Shown: in pieces, positions 19,880 through 29,338 of the stretch
Numbering within the stretch: the first letter of the stretch is position 1
How the letters are laid out: every line of letters starts with the position of its first letter
Assembly: GCF_020923435.1 (NCBI RefSeq)
Contig: NZ_CP087263.1
Coordinates: forward strand, 1,879,970-1,943,969
DNA: 64,000 bases
DNA from: Brevibacillus humidisoli
Lineage (GTDB): Bacteria > Bacillota > Bacilli > Brevibacillales > Brevibacillaceae
Reading direction: 5' to 3'
Notes under the pieces: generated by a model
Database searches by the model: none
Told to the model about the DNA's origin: nothing
Seen by the model: the letters and a program-made list of their open reading frames with translations, nothing else
Position numbers and translations under genes: made by a program

Positions 19880-21370
19880 CTATGCGGTGGCCAACGCCAT
19901 CACTTTTTCCTGTGTCGCCTCATCTCTGCTCAATTCCCCCGTCTTTCTGCCATCATGCATGACCAGGATTCTGTCGCTTATTCCTAAAATTTCAGGCAAC
20001 TCGGAGGAGATCACCACGATTGCCTTCCCCTTTTTGGCCATTTCAAAGATCAGATTGTAGATTTCCGACTTTGCCCCGACGTCAATCCCTCTCGTCGGTT
20101 CGTCCAGGATCAAGATGTCCGGGTCGTGGAGCAACCATCTGGCGATCAGCGCCTTCTGCTGATTGCCGCCGCTTAAAAGTCTGACCGCTTGGTTCAGGCT
20201 CGGGGACTTGATCGACAGCTGATCCATCTGTTTTTTACAATCCGCGTCGATTCGCTTCTGATTGAGGAAGCCGCCCTTTGCATATTGGTCTATATTGACG
20301 GTAATCATGTTGTCTTGCACCGACAGGGGCAGAAACAAACCCGTTACTTTTCGATCTTCTGTGAGCAGCCCGATTCCATGTTTGATCGCATCGCGAGGGG
20401 AGCGGATGATCTTTTTTTCGCCTTTGATGTAGATCTCACCCGAATCGGGTGGCGTGATTCCAAATACGCTCTCCATCACTTCCGTACGTCCTGAACCCAT
20501 CAAGCCGGCAACACCGACGATTTCCCCTTTTCTGACCTCAAAGCTGACGTTGGAAAACTTCCCTCTTTTGGTGAGCCCCTTCACCGACAAAGCCACATCT
20601 TTGATTTCAACTGCTTTTTTGTGGAATACCTGGTTGAGTTCCCGCTCCACCATCATTTGAATCAATTGTTCTTTTGTAAAGTTGCGGCTCGATCTTGTCC
20701 CGACGTACCTGCCATCTCGCAGAACGGTAAACTCGTCTGTAATTTGCGATAACTCATCCATCTTGTGTGTAATATAGATGATGGATACCCCTTGTTTTTT
20801 CAGGGAACGGATGATGGTAAAAAGGTGATTCACTTCTTTTTCGGTAATGGCCGACGTCGGTTCATCCATTATAATTAGTTTTGAATTATAAGAGATCGCC
20901 TTGGCTATCTCTACCATTTGGGTATTGGCTATGCTCAGATCGGCCATCCTGGCTTTCGGATCAATATCGATCTCCAGGCGTTCAAATAATTCTCTCGTAT
21001 TGGCTTCCAGTTCCTTCGCCTTTACCCAGCCTGTCATGCCCCAGCTCGGTTCTCTTCCCAGAAAAATATTCTCGGCTACCGTCATGTATGGAACCGGACT
21101 TAGCTCCTGATGAATCATCGAGATCCCTTTATCAAGTGCCTGTTTAATCGTGGATAGCTTCAACTCTTCCCCATCGAAGATGACCGACCCCTGATCGGGC
21201 GTATAGATCCCGATCAAAATCTTCATCAACGTTGATTTCCCGGCGCCATTCTCACCCATCAAGGCATGAACCGTTCCCCGCTCTACTCGGAGATGAACGT
21301 CATCCAAGGCTTTTACTCCAGGAAATTGCTTGCTGATATGTTTCATTTCCAAGATGTAATCTCTACTCAT
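19880..21370 (-). CDS. Sugar ABC transporter ATPase, RbsA type (two nucleotide-binding domains)
   Basis: This 496-aa protein carries two ABC cassettes in tandem. The first has Walker [10 protein letters not shown] and Walker [12 protein letters not shown]; the second has a degenerate Walker A (GLMGSGRTE) and a proper LSGGNQQK signature with [11 protein letters not shown]. This asymmetry is normal for RbsA/MglA. It drives the adjacent permease. ATG 21370 has AAGGAGGGA 9 nt upstream; a longer frame to 21448 is less likely. Confidence 0.93.
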   Translation of the reverse strand: MSRDYILEMKHISKQFPGVKALDDVHLRVERGTVHALMGENGAGKSTLMKILIGIYTPDQGSVIFDGEELKLSTIKQALDKGISMIHQELSPVPYMTVAENIFLGREPSWGMTGWVKAKELEANTRELFERLEIDIDPKARMADLSIANTQMVEIAKAISYNSKLIIMDEPTSAITEKEVNHLFTIIRSLKKQGVSIIYITHKMDELSQITDEFTVLRDGRYVGTRSSRNFTKEQLIQMMVERELNQVFHKKAVEIKDVALSVKGLTKRGKFSNVSFEVRKGEIVGVAGLMGSGRTEVMESVFGITPPDSGEIYIKGEKKIIRSPRDAIKHGIGLLTEDRKVTGLFLPLSVQDNMITVNIDQYAKGGFLNQKRIDADCKKQMDQLSIKSPSLNQAVRLLSGGNQQKALIARWLLHDPDILILDEPTRGIDVGAKSEIYNLIFEMAKKGKAIVVISSELPEILGISDRILVMHDGRKTGELSRDEATQEKVMALATA

Positions 21371-21475
21371 GGTCATTCCCTCCTTTTCGACAGGATGGCT
21401 TTTGGGAAAGGACACCATTGCGGCGGAGTGTCCTTTCCCTTTTTGCATAACTCTTACGCCTCAGGCTTTAAAGCC

Positions 21476-22474
21476 TTATTGCCATTTCTTGATGTACTCT
21501 TCCACATTCTCTTTTGTTACCAGTTCATACGGTATCCAGTTGAACTGTTCTACCTGTTCCCCTTTCGCTGCTTTAATGGCCGTTTCCAGACCACCCTTTC
21601 CTTGTCCTGTGGCATTTTGGAACACGGTAACTTTTAATTGTCCGGATTTTACGTATTCGAGCGCATCTGGGGTTGCATCGATGCCTGCGACAATCACATG
21701 TTCCAGTTTTCCTGCTGCCTCCAAGGCCATAATCGCTCCGATTGCCATCTCATCGTTATTGGATACAACCGCATCGATCTGTTTGCCGGTTTGCAGCCAG
21801 TTCTCCATTAAGGCCATGCCTTTTGCCCGATCCCATTCACCAGTCCCCTCCAGAACAACCTGCATCTCCGGGTACTTGTCGATGATTTGTTTGTTTCCTT
21901 CCGTTCTCTTGATCTGCGCCTCATGTCCCATCTGACCGTTCATGATCACAATGTTTCCCTTTCCGTCCAGGAGTTTGGCCACTTCCTCCATCTGCATCAG
22001 CCCTGCCTTGATGGACTCCGATCCCACATAGGCAGTTGCCTTCTCAACACCTTCATACTGTCTGTTCACGACGACTATGGGAACGTTGGCAGCGTTTGCT
22101 TTCTCCACCATATTGGGAGCAGAGGTTGTGTCGACCGGCACCATCACGATGGCGTCCACTTGCTGCTGGATGAAGTTCTCGATTTGTGACAGCTGTTTGC
22201 TGGCGTCATTCATCGCATCGACGTAGATCACTTCTACATTTTCCTGGGTTGCTTCGTACTGCTTCATCCCATCCTGCAAGTAGCTCAACCACTTGTCGTC
22301 AAAGTCCGGTAGAGCTGCCCCAATGACAATCTTGTCGCTGTTTGCTGCACTGCCTTGCCCTTGCTGGCTTCCTTCCGCTGACGGCGCCGCACTTGGCTGG
22401 CTGCCACAACCTGCTGTCAATACCGCGATCATGAAAACCATCATGATGGAAAGCAAGTTCTTTTTCCTTTTCAT
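21476..22474 (-). CDS. Sugar ABC transporter substrate-binding lipoprotein
   Basis: The 332-aa product starts with a lipoprotein signal peptide ending LTAGC (residues about 19-23), a Ser/Gly/Gln-rich linker, then a periplasmic-binding-protein fold of the RbsB family (IVIGAALPDFDDKWLSY, VVSNNDEMAIGAIMA, VAGIDATPDAL). It would be anchored outside the membrane to capture inositol for the adjacent ABC permease and ATPase. Confidence 0.93.
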   Translation of the reverse strand: MKRKKNLLSIMMVFMIAVLTAGCGSQPSAAPSAEGSQQGQGSAANSDKIVIGAALPDFDDKWLSYLQDGMKQYEATQENVEVIYVDAMNDASKQLSQIENFIQQQVDAIVMVPVDTTSAPNMVEKANAANVPIVVVNRQYEGVEKATAYVGSESIKAGLMQMEEVAKLLDGKGNIVIMNGQMGHEAQIKRTEGNKQIIDKYPEMQVVLEGTGEWDRAKGMALMENWLQTGKQIDAVVSNNDEMAIGAIMALEAAGKLEHVIVAGIDATPDALEYVKSGQLKVTVFQNATGQGKGGLETAIKAAKGEQVEQFNWIPYELVTKENVEEYIKKWQ

Positions 22475-22523
22475 AGGTCATCCCCCTCATCTCATTTGTT
22501 TTGGTTTCTGCCTGTTACCCGGA

Positions 22524-23549
22524 TTAGGTTCTGGATGTTGCGTGTCCCACCTCCATGTGGACTGTTTCCCCCTTGTCAAAAGATGCTGTGGCAGCAATCG
22601 CGATCTCAAGGTTGATTTTGCCATCTATCTCAGTCACAATGGGGGTCTCTCTATTTGCTACACACTGGATGAAGTGATCCAGTTCCAGCCGGTAGGCATC
22701 TCGAAATCTGGTTTGAAAATCGGGAATAATCTCGTAGGTGCTTCCCCTGGCGGTAAGCAGCGTCACATCCTGGTTGCGCAGGGTTCCGATGAACAGGGAC
22801 CCTTCCGTGCCAATGATCTCCGTGCGAATGTCATGGCCATAGGGAGAGTTTCGACTCGCTTCCATATCCCCCGCCGCACCGGAATCAAACTGTACATACG
22901 TGATCGCCTGATCCACATCGTGAAACTCTTCCATGAAGGGATGCAGCAACACGCTACCGTGGGCCGAGACGGAACTGATTTCGGCTCCCATCAGGTACCG
23001 CGCAATGTCGTAATCGTGAATCGAGACATCCAGGAACATGCGACCACTGTTCTTGATAAACTCGGCAGGCGGTGAACCATCATCCCGGGTGATGCCTTTG
23101 AAATAGATCGGTTTGCCGATGTCCCCTGCGTCGATTCTTCTCTTTGCCTCCGCGTAAGCCGGATCAAATCTCCTCATAAACCCGACCTGGCAAATCACAT
23201 CCTGTTCCCTGATGGTTCGGATGATCTCATCTGCCTCGTCCAACTTTTGCGTAAGCGGCTTTTCTACAAAGATCGATTTCCCTAGTAACGCTGCTCTTTT
23301 GATCATCTCTGCATGGGTACTGGTAGGCGTCACAATGACGACCGCATCAATATCGGAATCTTCAAACACCTCATCCGGATTCTCTGTCCATTTCCTGATG
23401 CCAAACTCTCGTGCCACTTGTTCGGCCCGCCCTGCCATCGGATCGACGAGCGCGACTAATTCTGCCCCGCCGACTTGATGGGTGGCCAGGTTTTTGGCAT
23501 GATGATAACCCAAACGGCCCAAACCCAGAACCGCACAGCGAATCGCCAT
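22524..23549 (-). CDS. iolG: Inositol 2-dehydrogenase-type oxidoreductase
   Basis: The 341-aa protein is a Gfo/Idh/MocA dehydrogenase with the NAD fold motif VLGLGRLGYHHAKNL and the catalytic FVEKPL lysine. The later HDYDIARYLMG contributes the Asp/His typical of inositol dehydrogenases, which oxidise myo-inositol to scyllo-inosose. Of the three paralogues in the operon this one is the best IolG candidate. GGGGGAGTG precedes ATG 23549; a GTG two codons upstream is possible. Confidence 0.82.
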   Translation of the reverse strand: MAIRCAVLGLGRLGYHHAKNLATHQVGGAELVALVDPMAGRAEQVAREFGIRKWTENPDEVFEDSDIDAVVIVTPTSTHAEMIKRAALLGKSIFVEKPLTQKLDEADEIIRTIREQDVICQVGFMRRFDPAYAEAKRRIDAGDIGKPIYFKGITRDDGSPPAEFIKNSGRMFLDVSIHDYDIARYLMGAEISSVSAHGSVLLHPFMEEFHDVDQAITYVQFDSGAAGDMEASRNSPYGHDIRTEIIGTEGSLFIGTLRNQDVTLLTARGSTYEIIPDFQTRFRDAYRLELDHFIQCVANRETPIVTEIDGKINLEIAIAATASFDKGETVHMEVGHATSRT

Positions 23550-23614
23550 GAACACTCCCCCTCACTCATTCCTTTATGTAAAGCGCTGTTATGCAGCAGC
23601 AAACAAAATAACGT

Positions 23615-24787
23615 CTAGCTGGGTTGCGTGATCGTAGACAGTTGTACCCATTTCCCGCTTTCTGCGGACCGTTCAACAGCCTCAAGCACCTCTTGATTGC
23701 GAACGCCATCGGCAAAATTGGGGGCGGGGCTGAACCCGTCGGCGATGCCATTCATCATCTCTGCCAGCAGATTGATAAACGTATGCTCATAGCCGATGAT
23801 ATGGCCTGCAGGCCAGTACGCTCCGGCGTACGGGTGTTCCACTTCTGTACAGTTGATCGTGCGGAATCCCTGCAACCCTGGTTCATCCTCTTCCAAATAG
23901 ACTTGCAGGTTGTTCATGTTTTCCATATCCCAGCGAATCGAGCCTTTTTCACCATTGATCTCAAAACGGTTCCCGGCACGATTCCCCCTGCTGAAGCGGG
24001 TAGCCTCGAAGATTCCCAACGCCCCGTTTTCAAATCGAGCCAGAAAAGCGGAAGCGTCATCCACGTTTACTTCTCCCCATTTGTCCCCTTCCACACGCCC
24101 CTTTAGACGAATATCCATCTCGCCTAACGGCCGTTTTTTGACAAACGTTTCCTTCATTCCAGTCACTTCGCTGAATTCTCCGACCAGAAACCGGGCCAGA
24201 TCGATGATATGGGCACCCAGGTCGCCGAGTGTTCCAGAACCTGACACTTCTTTACGCAGCCGCCATGTGAGCGGAAAATCGGGTGACATCAGCCAATCCT
24301 GCAGAAAAGTGGCGCGAATATGAAAGATCCTTCCCAAACAGCCCTGCTCAATCAGTTTTTTGGCGAATTGCACAGCGGGAGCAAAGCGGTAATTGTGACA
24401 AATCATATGGACGACTCCAGTCTTGTTGACAGCGTCCAACATCAGTTGGGACTGCTCCACAGTCAATGCCAGCGGCTTTTCACAAATGACGTGCTTGCCA
24501 GCCTTTGCTGCCGCGATCGCGATCTCAGCGTGGGTGTTGTTTGGGGTGACAATGTCTATGAGATCGATATCTTCACGTTCGATCAACCGGCGCCAGTCCG
24601 TTTCATAAGAGGCCCATCCCATTTTTTCCGCTGCCTCTTTCACTCCCTGCTCGTCGCGTCCGGCCACTGCTTGCATAACCGGGTGCACACTGGTATCAAA
24701 GAAAAACGGGATATCTCGAAAAGCATGGCTGTGCGCTTTTCCCATGAACTTGTAGCCTACCATGCCGATCCGTACCTGTTTCTTCAT
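23615..24787 (-). CDS. Gfo/Idh/MocA-family dehydrogenase
   Basis: This 390-aa oxidoreductase has a slightly altered nucleotide motif (GMVGYKFMGKAHSHAF), the EKPLALT catalytic lysine and GDLGAHIIDLARFLVG. Location between iolG and a third paralogue suggests oxidation of another inositol stereoisomer or of an inosose-related compound; the exact substrate is unknown. ATG 24787 has GGAG 8 nt upstream; other in-frame starts lie at 24793 and 24829. Confidence 0.85.
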   Translation of the reverse strand: MKKQVRIGMVGYKFMGKAHSHAFRDIPFFFDTSVHPVMQAVAGRDEQGVKEAAEKMGWASYETDWRRLIEREDIDLIDIVTPNNTHAEIAIAAAKAGKHVICEKPLALTVEQSQLMLDAVNKTGVVHMICHNYRFAPAVQFAKKLIEQGCLGRIFHIRATFLQDWLMSPDFPLTWRLRKEVSGSGTLGDLGAHIIDLARFLVGEFSEVTGMKETFVKKRPLGEMDIRLKGRVEGDKWGEVNVDDASAFLARFENGALGIFEATRFSRGNRAGNRFEINGEKGSIRWDMENMNNLQVYLEEDEPGLQGFRTINCTEVEHPYAGAYWPAGHIIGYEHTFINLLAEMMNGIADGFSPAPNFADGVRNQEVLEAVERSAESGKWVQLSTITQPS

Positions 24788-24840
24788 CGCCATCTCTCCA
24801 CTCACCCATCCTTCTATTTGTCTCGCCACTTACACATTGT

Positions 24841-25842
24841 TTACATATGTGTTTTTTGGAATAAATCAATTGTTTTACCTGTTTTAGCGCTTTCATAAAT
24901 CGTTTCGAGCAAACGAATGGACTGAAAACCATCTTCAGCGGTCACAGGGGGGTTCGTTCCATTGACAATAGCATCGATGAACAGACGATCCTCTTCTATA
25001 TACCCCCACTTTTCCTCTATGGATAGTTGGAAAAAGTCGCTAATATGGGCAGCTTGTTTTAACCCGGGTGCGTACATCACCTTCTCCAATTCTTGTGTCG
25101 TAACAGTAGAATATTTGCCGTAGACTTCTATACTTTCAAAAGGAAAACTCCAACCAGCATGTGCAAAGGTTACAAAATTAGCAATCGTCCCCGATTCAAA
25201 GGTGAGCATGATGGCAAAGGTATCCAGCTCTGAGTCTGAGATATTCCGCCTGCCCTCGCATCGCACGGTGAGAACTTCACCGAACAAATAACGACTCAGG
25301 TCCATCAAATGAAAGGGGGTCTCATACAGAAAGCCGCCGGTAACCTTGGGATCAGACGTCCAGGCCGGATTCAGCAATTCTCCCCGGTTCATTTTTAAAT
25401 TGGCTAAATAGGGCTTTACCTCGCCCGACGTGATCAATCCCTTTACCCGTTTGTAAACAGATGCGAACCGCCGATTCATTCCCAGGTTGTAAACCGCTTT
25501 TGACGTTGCTGCAGCGTTTTTGATTTGCTCCGCTTCTGAAAGCGATGTAGACATCGGTTTTTCAGAAAAGACGTGAATGCCATTCTGGAGGCATTTCAGG
25601 ACAGGTTTCACATGCATGGTATTGGGAGTTGTTACGTAGACCGCCTGCACCCCCAAATCAAACAAATCTTCCAACGTGCTTACTGCTTTCGCATTCCCGG
25701 CTGCATTCGCCAAGGCAGCCGCTCTCTCTACCACAATATCGGCGACACCGATAATCTCCACTCTTTCATCCTGCTTCAGGATGGAAGTGTGAACGTTTGC
25801 AATCCAACCTGCTCCCAAAATACCTAGCTTCACCTTTGACAT
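24841..25842 (-). CDS. Gfo/Idh/MocA-family dehydrogenase, first gene of inositol operon
   Basis: The 333-aa product shows GILGAGWIANVHTSIL (NAD binding), SEKPMS (catalytic lysine) and ETPFHLMDLSRYLFG. It is the promoter-proximal gene of the 13-gene operon, with a leader of about 280 nt upstream. The substrate is not known; a scyllo- or chiro-inositol dehydrogenase is plausible from context. AAGGGAGACAGG precedes ATG 25842; an upstream extension to 25920 has no good start signal. Confidence 0.85.
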   Translation of the reverse strand: MSKVKLGILGAGWIANVHTSILKQDERVEIIGVADIVVERAAALANAAGNAKAVSTLEDLFDLGVQAVYVTTPNTMHVKPVLKCLQNGIHVFSEKPMSTSLSEAEQIKNAAATSKAVYNLGMNRRFASVYKRVKGLITSGEVKPYLANLKMNRGELLNPAWTSDPKVTGGFLYETPFHLMDLSRYLFGEVLTVRCEGRRNISDSELDTFAIMLTFESGTIANFVTFAHAGWSFPFESIEVYGKYSTVTTQELEKVMYAPGLKQAAHISDFFQLSIEEKWGYIEEDRLFIDAIVNGTNPPVTAEDGFQSIRLLETIYESAKTGKTIDLFQKTHM

Positions 25843-25964
25843 GTTTCCTGTCTCCCTTCTTTTCGATTGCCAGTTCTGCTTGCGATGCGTCCAATCTTCC
25901 CAGTCATAGTCTTGATCCATGATACGACCATCTTCATACCAACAGATAAGAGATCGTTACGAAA

Positions 25965-25976
25965 GAAAGCGTTTGC
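25965..25976 (-). promoter_or_regulatory. LacI-type operator-like site in inositol operon leader
   Basis: GAAAGCGTTTGC differs by one base from the 12-mer found near both local promoters (26107-26118 and 27407-27418). It lies about 120 nt before the first start codon, inside the leader, where it could serve as an auxiliary operator for DNA looping or as a cre site for CcpA. Confidence 0.5.
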
Positions 25977-26106
25977 ACACAATCCCCCGACAAACAGTAG
26001 TGTCCTGAATCTGATATACAGCATTTTGTACGGGAGTAATAAGGGTAAACCAACCAGATGTTGTGTCATCCGCTTGCTATCTCAGGAGGGAATGAGCTTT
26101 TTTTGC

Positions 26107-26161
26107 GCAAGCGCTTTCTCTAATTGCTTACAATTTTATTCATTCGTCACTCCGTTTGCAA
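26107..26161 (-). promoter_or_regulatory. Inositol operon promoter with operator
   Basis: Reading leftward, TTGCAA (26156-26161), a 17-bp spacer and TAAAAT (26133-26138) form a good sigma-A promoter. GAAAGCGCTTGC (26107-26118) follows 14 bp after the -10, covering about +8 to +20, a blocking position for a repressor. The 25843-26334 gap also holds the lacI terminator and the second operator-like site. Confidence 0.7.
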
Positions 26162-26242
26162 TACTTTTTTGAAAATTTTTATTTTGCTTTTGTTCAATCT
26201 AGTTGCCTTATCTCTTTTTTGGTCAATCCAGGAAATCATTTC

Positions 26243-26291
26243 AAAAAAAAAGACGATCATGCGCCACCTTAACCAGGTCAGCTCATGATCG
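26243..26291 (-). terminator. Rho-independent terminator of the LacI-family gene
   Basis: On the minus strand CGATCATG (26284-26291) pairs with CATGATCG (26254-26261), with an inner ACCT/AGGT stem, and is followed by nine T residues (26243-26251). It insulates the regulator transcript from the inositol promoter. Confidence 0.85.
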
Positions 26292-26334
26292 CTTGTCATT
26301 CACTCTTTAGTGAGGCGTTTTGCCCTGCATCCTT

Positions 26335-27336
26335 CTACAAGGCCTTCGTAGAACTGCGAACAATCAATTCAGGAGGGAATATAACCCGCTGCTTTGTTTT
26401 TTTCTCCCCTTCAATTTCCCGGACCAACAGATCCATCACCTGACGCGCCATCTCATCGATCGGTTGGGCAATGGTCGTTAATGGCGGGTCAACGATCGTA
26501 GCCAGTATCGTGTTATCAAAACCTACGACAGACAAATCATCCGGTATGGCAAGGTCCAACTCTTTGGCCGCCTGGTACACGCCAATAGCGAGGGAGTCAA
26601 AGTAAGCAAATATGGCTGTTGGTCTTTTTGGAGACTTCAGCAACGCAAGGGCTGCCTGTTTGCTGTCCTTGATCGAGTAGCCTGTTTTGATCACCAGCGC
26701 TTCATCATACTGTATCCCATTTTCATCCAGTACTTGCCGATACGCCTGATGGCGAAATCTTTCACTCGTACGAGTAAGCGCTCCCACCATCATGCCAATC
26801 CTGCTGTGCCCTAAAGAGACGAGATGAGAAGTTGCCATATATCCACCCAAAAAATCGTCTACCGTCACAACATCAATCGTCAATTCGGGGATATCCTGCG
26901 CGATCAGGGCAACAGGAAAACCGTCTTTGATCAAGCTGTGCAAACCGGTATGTTTTTTAGTAGTAGTCCCAATGATGAGACCATCAACACTCTTTTGTTT
27001 GATCAAAGACAGGTATATCTCTTCCGTATCCGGATTATTATCCGTGTTGCACATGATCAGGTTAAAACCTCGTCTTCTGCCGTGGTCTTCTACTCTTCTC
27101 GCAATCTCGGCAAAAAACGGGTTTGCGACATCGGGAATGATCAGTCCAACCGTACGAGTCCCCTTACCTGTAAGGGCAGAGGCGACCACACTTGGCTGAT
27201 ACTGCAGTTTGGCCATGACATCCAGCACCTTTTTTCTTGTCTTCTCACTGATTCGTCCTGTGTTGTTGATTACTCTAGAAACAGTGGAGATGGACACTCC
27301 TGCTTTTTCCGCAACATCGTAAATCGTTGTCTTCAT
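26335..27336 (-). CDS. LacI-family transcriptional regulator (probable inositol operon repressor)
   Basis: The 333-aa product opens with TIYDVAEKAGVSISTVSRVI, the LacI helix-turn-helix, then the hinge helix (VVASALTGKGTRTVG) and a sugar-binding periplasmic-like domain ending with VVGFDNTILATIVDPPLTTI. It lies directly behind the inositol operon promoter, and the same 12-mer is present downstream of both its own and the operon promoter. It is therefore the likely local repressor, with an inositol-derived inducer. B. subtilis uses the DeoR-family IolR for this job. Confidence 0.92.
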   Translation of the reverse strand: MKTTIYDVAEKAGVSISTVSRVINNTGRISEKTRKKVLDVMAKLQYQPSVVASALTGKGTRTVGLIIPDVANPFFAEIARRVEDHGRRRGFNLIMCNTDNNPDTEEIYLSLIKQKSVDGLIIGTTTKKHTGLHSLIKDGFPVALIAQDIPELTIDVVTVDDFLGGYMATSHLVSLGHSRIGMMVGALTRTSERFRHQAYRQVLDENGIQYDEALVIKTGYSIKDSKQAALALLKSPKRPTAIFAYFDSLAIGVYQAAKELDLAIPDDLSVVGFDNTILATIVDPPLTTIAQPIDEMARQVMDLLVREIEGEKKTKQRVIFPPELIVRSSTKAL

Positions 27337-27406
27337 GCTTCACCAGTCTTTCGCAATCGTATTCAACTACAAGTACCATCCATAGTTGCTTCCTGCCACC
27401 GGAAAG

Positions 27407-27463
27407 GAAAGCGCTTGCTCATATTTTCCTTTCTAGTTTACATGGTGTTACATGAATTCGCAA
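27407..27463 (-). promoter_or_regulatory. Promoter and operator of the LacI-family gene
   Basis: Reading leftward, TTGCGA (27458-27463), a 17-bp spacer and TAAACT (27435-27440) form a sigma-A-like promoter. GCAAGCGCTTTC (27407-27418, the reverse complement of GAAAGCGCTTGC) lies 16 bp further downstream, matching the spacing at the inositol promoter and suggesting autoregulation. Confidence 0.6.
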
Positions 27464-27525
27464 TATTTTACCGCTGACTTTCACGCTTTTCCATTCTGTT
27501 TAGGATGATGCTTCAACCGATCCCC

Positions 27526-27560
27526 AAAAAAAGAGAGTGCCCCGCAAATCAGGAACTCTC
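27526..27560 (-). terminator. Terminator overlapping the end of the LOG-family gene
   Basis: On the minus strand GAGAGT (27555-27560) pairs with ACTCTC (27533-27538), followed by seven T residues (27526-27532). The stop codon at 27549-27551 lies in the loop. Confidence 0.8.
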
Positions 27561-28145
27561 CCCGCTCCGTGAAAGCTGCTCCCACTTGTTTCCCAGCTCC
27601 GGAGGCTGATAATCCTTCAGCTTTTGAATCAGGATCAGGGCTTGTTCTGCCGATACAAACAGTTGTTTGTGGACTTCCCGGACAAATCCCGCCTTCACCG
27701 CGTGGCTGACCATCTCCAACAGCGGCGTATAGTAACCAGCGATGTTAAACAAACCAATCGGCTTTCGATGGATACCCAATTGCGCCCAACTAACCACCTC
27801 GAACAGCTCTTCAAACGTGCCAAAACCTCCCGGCAGCGCTACATAAGCATCTGAAAGCTGGCCCATGGTAGCTTTGCGTTCGTGCATATCCTTAACTTCG
27901 ATCAATTGGGTCAAGCCGGAGTGAACCATTTCTCCTTTGAACAGGGAAGTGGGCATGACACCAATCACTTTGCCGCCATGTCTCAGCACTTCATTGGCCA
28001 CTTCCCCCATTAGTCCAACCTGTGAACCGCCATAAACCAATTCAAGACCGTTCTCGGCAATCACCTTGCCTAACTCCCGAGAGAGCTGTGTGTACTCCTC
28101 GATCTTCCCGGCATTCGATCCGGCAAATACGCAAATCCGTCTCAT
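27549..28145 (-). CDS. LOG-family protein (nucleoside 5'-monophosphate phosphoribohydrolase)
   Basis: The 198-aa protein has the family signature PGGFGTFEELFEVVSWAQ (residues about 105-122) and the nucleotide-fold start ICVFAGSN. LOG proteins hydrolyse nucleoside monophosphates, releasing the base from ribose 5-phosphate; the bacterial role is usually uncertain. GGAGGG precedes ATG 28145. It is a single-gene unit with its own terminator. Confidence 0.92.
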   Translation of the reverse strand: MRRICVFAGSNAGKIEEYTQLSRELGKVIAENGLELVYGGSQVGLMGEVANEVLRHGGKVIGVMPTSLFKGEMVHSGLTQLIEVKDMHERKATMGQLSDAYVALPGGFGTFEELFEVVSWAQLGIHRKPIGLFNIAGYYTPLLEMVSHAVKAGFVREVHKQLFVSAEQALILIQKLKDYQPPELGNKWEQLSRSGESS

Positions 28146-28282
28146 TATGTAGAACCCTCCATCACAAGGTATAAGACGATCATACCAGTAAAATGCAAAT
28201 CGAGGAAGTATCGCTGCTATGATAGACGATTTTTCGGCCTCTCCTGATCGGCCAGCCCCTCTCTTCTTTTCAGCGAAACCGC

Positions 28283-28330
28283 TTGACTTGTCGGAAAAGA
28301 AGCGATACGATCCTAACTAACGTTAGTTAG
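28283..28330 (+). promoter_or_regulatory. Promoter with perfect TetR operator palindrome
   Basis: TTGACT (28283-28288), a 17-bp spacer and TACGAT (28306-28311) form a strong promoter. The perfect 18-bp palindrome CTAACTAACGTTAGTTAG (28313-28330) starts one base after the -10 and would cover the transcription start. Bound TetR protein would block transcription of its own gene and of the efflux gene. Confidence 0.85.
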
Positions 28331-28341
28331 GGAGGGGTTGT

Positions 28342-28923
28342 ATGACCGTTGAACGAATCAAGGCAGCCGCACTGAAACAGTTTGCCCAACATGGATACGA
28401 TGGCGCTTCCTTGTCTGATATCGCAAAAGAGGCAGGGATTAAAACACCCTCTATTTACGCCCATTTTAAAAGTAAGGAAGACCTGTTTTTGTCCGTCTTT
28501 GATGACCTGCTCAAGCTAGATGTGGAACAAACGATTCGCCTTGCGGAACAAATCGAAACGAAGACGGTGAAAGAGAAGTTACACGCTATTCTCATTCATT
28601 ACTGCAAAATCTTCGCCACTACCGAACAGGGGATGTTTTGGCAACGAGCGATGTTTTTTCCGCCAGAATTTTTGCGCGAGACACTGCAGATGTGGTTTGC
28701 CAACTACGAATCAAGATTAACAGGAATCCTCATCTCGATCTTTGAAGAAGCTATTGACACGGGCGTCATTGCCGCACAGGAACCGAGTGACTTGTTGGCG
28801 GCATACTACTGCATGCTCGACGGCCTCTCCATCGAGTGCCATTACTACAGTCCGGATGAATACGAGCGACGAATCGCTGCAGTCTGGTCGATTTTTTGGA
28901 ATGGGCTTCAAGCTCAGAGATGA
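28342..28923 (+). CDS. TetR-family transcriptional regulator
   Basis: The product is 193 aa. Its N-terminal helix-turn-helix reads [31 protein letters not shown], followed by the all-helical ligand-binding and dimerisation domain. It is preceded by a promoter-operator palindrome and followed 19 nt later by a small multidrug efflux gene, so it most likely represses its own operon until a cationic or lipophilic drug binds. GGGAGGGG precedes ATG 28342. Confidence 0.92.
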   Translation: MTVERIKAAALKQFAQHGYDGASLSDIAKEAGIKTPSIYAHFKSKEDLFLSVFDDLLKLDVEQTIRLAEQIETKTVKEKLHAILIHYCKIFATTEQGMFWQRAMFFPPEFLRETLQMWFANYESRLTGILISIFEEAIDTGVIAAQEPSDLLAAYYCMLDGLSIECHYYSPDEYERRIAAVWSIFWNGLQAQR

Positions 28924-28942
28924 TAACGAGGAGTGCAGACCA

Positions 28943-29338
28943 GTGAAGGCATGGATTTATTTGATTATCGCGGGATTATTTGAGGTTGTTTGGGCTGTTG
29001 GTCTGAAGTACACACAAGGGTTCACCCGCCCGATCCCCAGCTTGATCACAGCAGGCGGGATGATCATCAGTTTCTACTTTCTGTCCCAATCGTTAAAGTG
29101 GCTGCCGATCGGTACAGGTTACGCTGTCTGGACCGGCATCGGAGCAGCGGGAACCATCATTATCGGCATGATCTTTATGGGTGAACCAAAAGATTGGCTG
29201 CGCATTACGTTTTTGCTGATGATTATCGGTGGGATTATCGGGTTGAAGGCTACTTCTACCGGTGTCGAAGCACACACTGCGGTCGATCAACCAACTCACA
29301 TTGTACAGGAACAATCAAAAGACGAACCCCGCCCCTGA
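28943..29338 (+). CDS. Small multidrug resistance (SMR) efflux protein, SugE-like
   Basis: This 131-aa inner-membrane protein has four hydrophobic helices and the SMR opening [20 protein letters not shown], where Glu 14 is the proton/drug-coupling residue. The GLKYTQGFT sequence points to the SugE/Gdx side of the family, which exports guanidinium or quaternary ammonium compounds. It has a hydrophilic tail of about 25 residues, longer than usual. The start is GTG 28943 with GAGGAG 9 nt upstream. Confidence 0.9.
   Translation: MKAWIYLIIAGLFEVVWAVGLKYTQGFTRPIPSLITAGGMIISFYFLSQSLKWLPIGTGYAVWTGIGAAGTIIIGMIFMGEPKDWLRITFLLMIIGGIIGLKATSTGVEAHTAVDQPTHIVQEQSKDEPRP

Noticed and set aside
25843-26334. 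Possible riboswitch in the long inositol operon leader
   Set aside because: I found only operator-like sites, a promoter and the upstream gene's terminator; no structured leader hairpin followed by a T-run lies between the promoter and the first gene.
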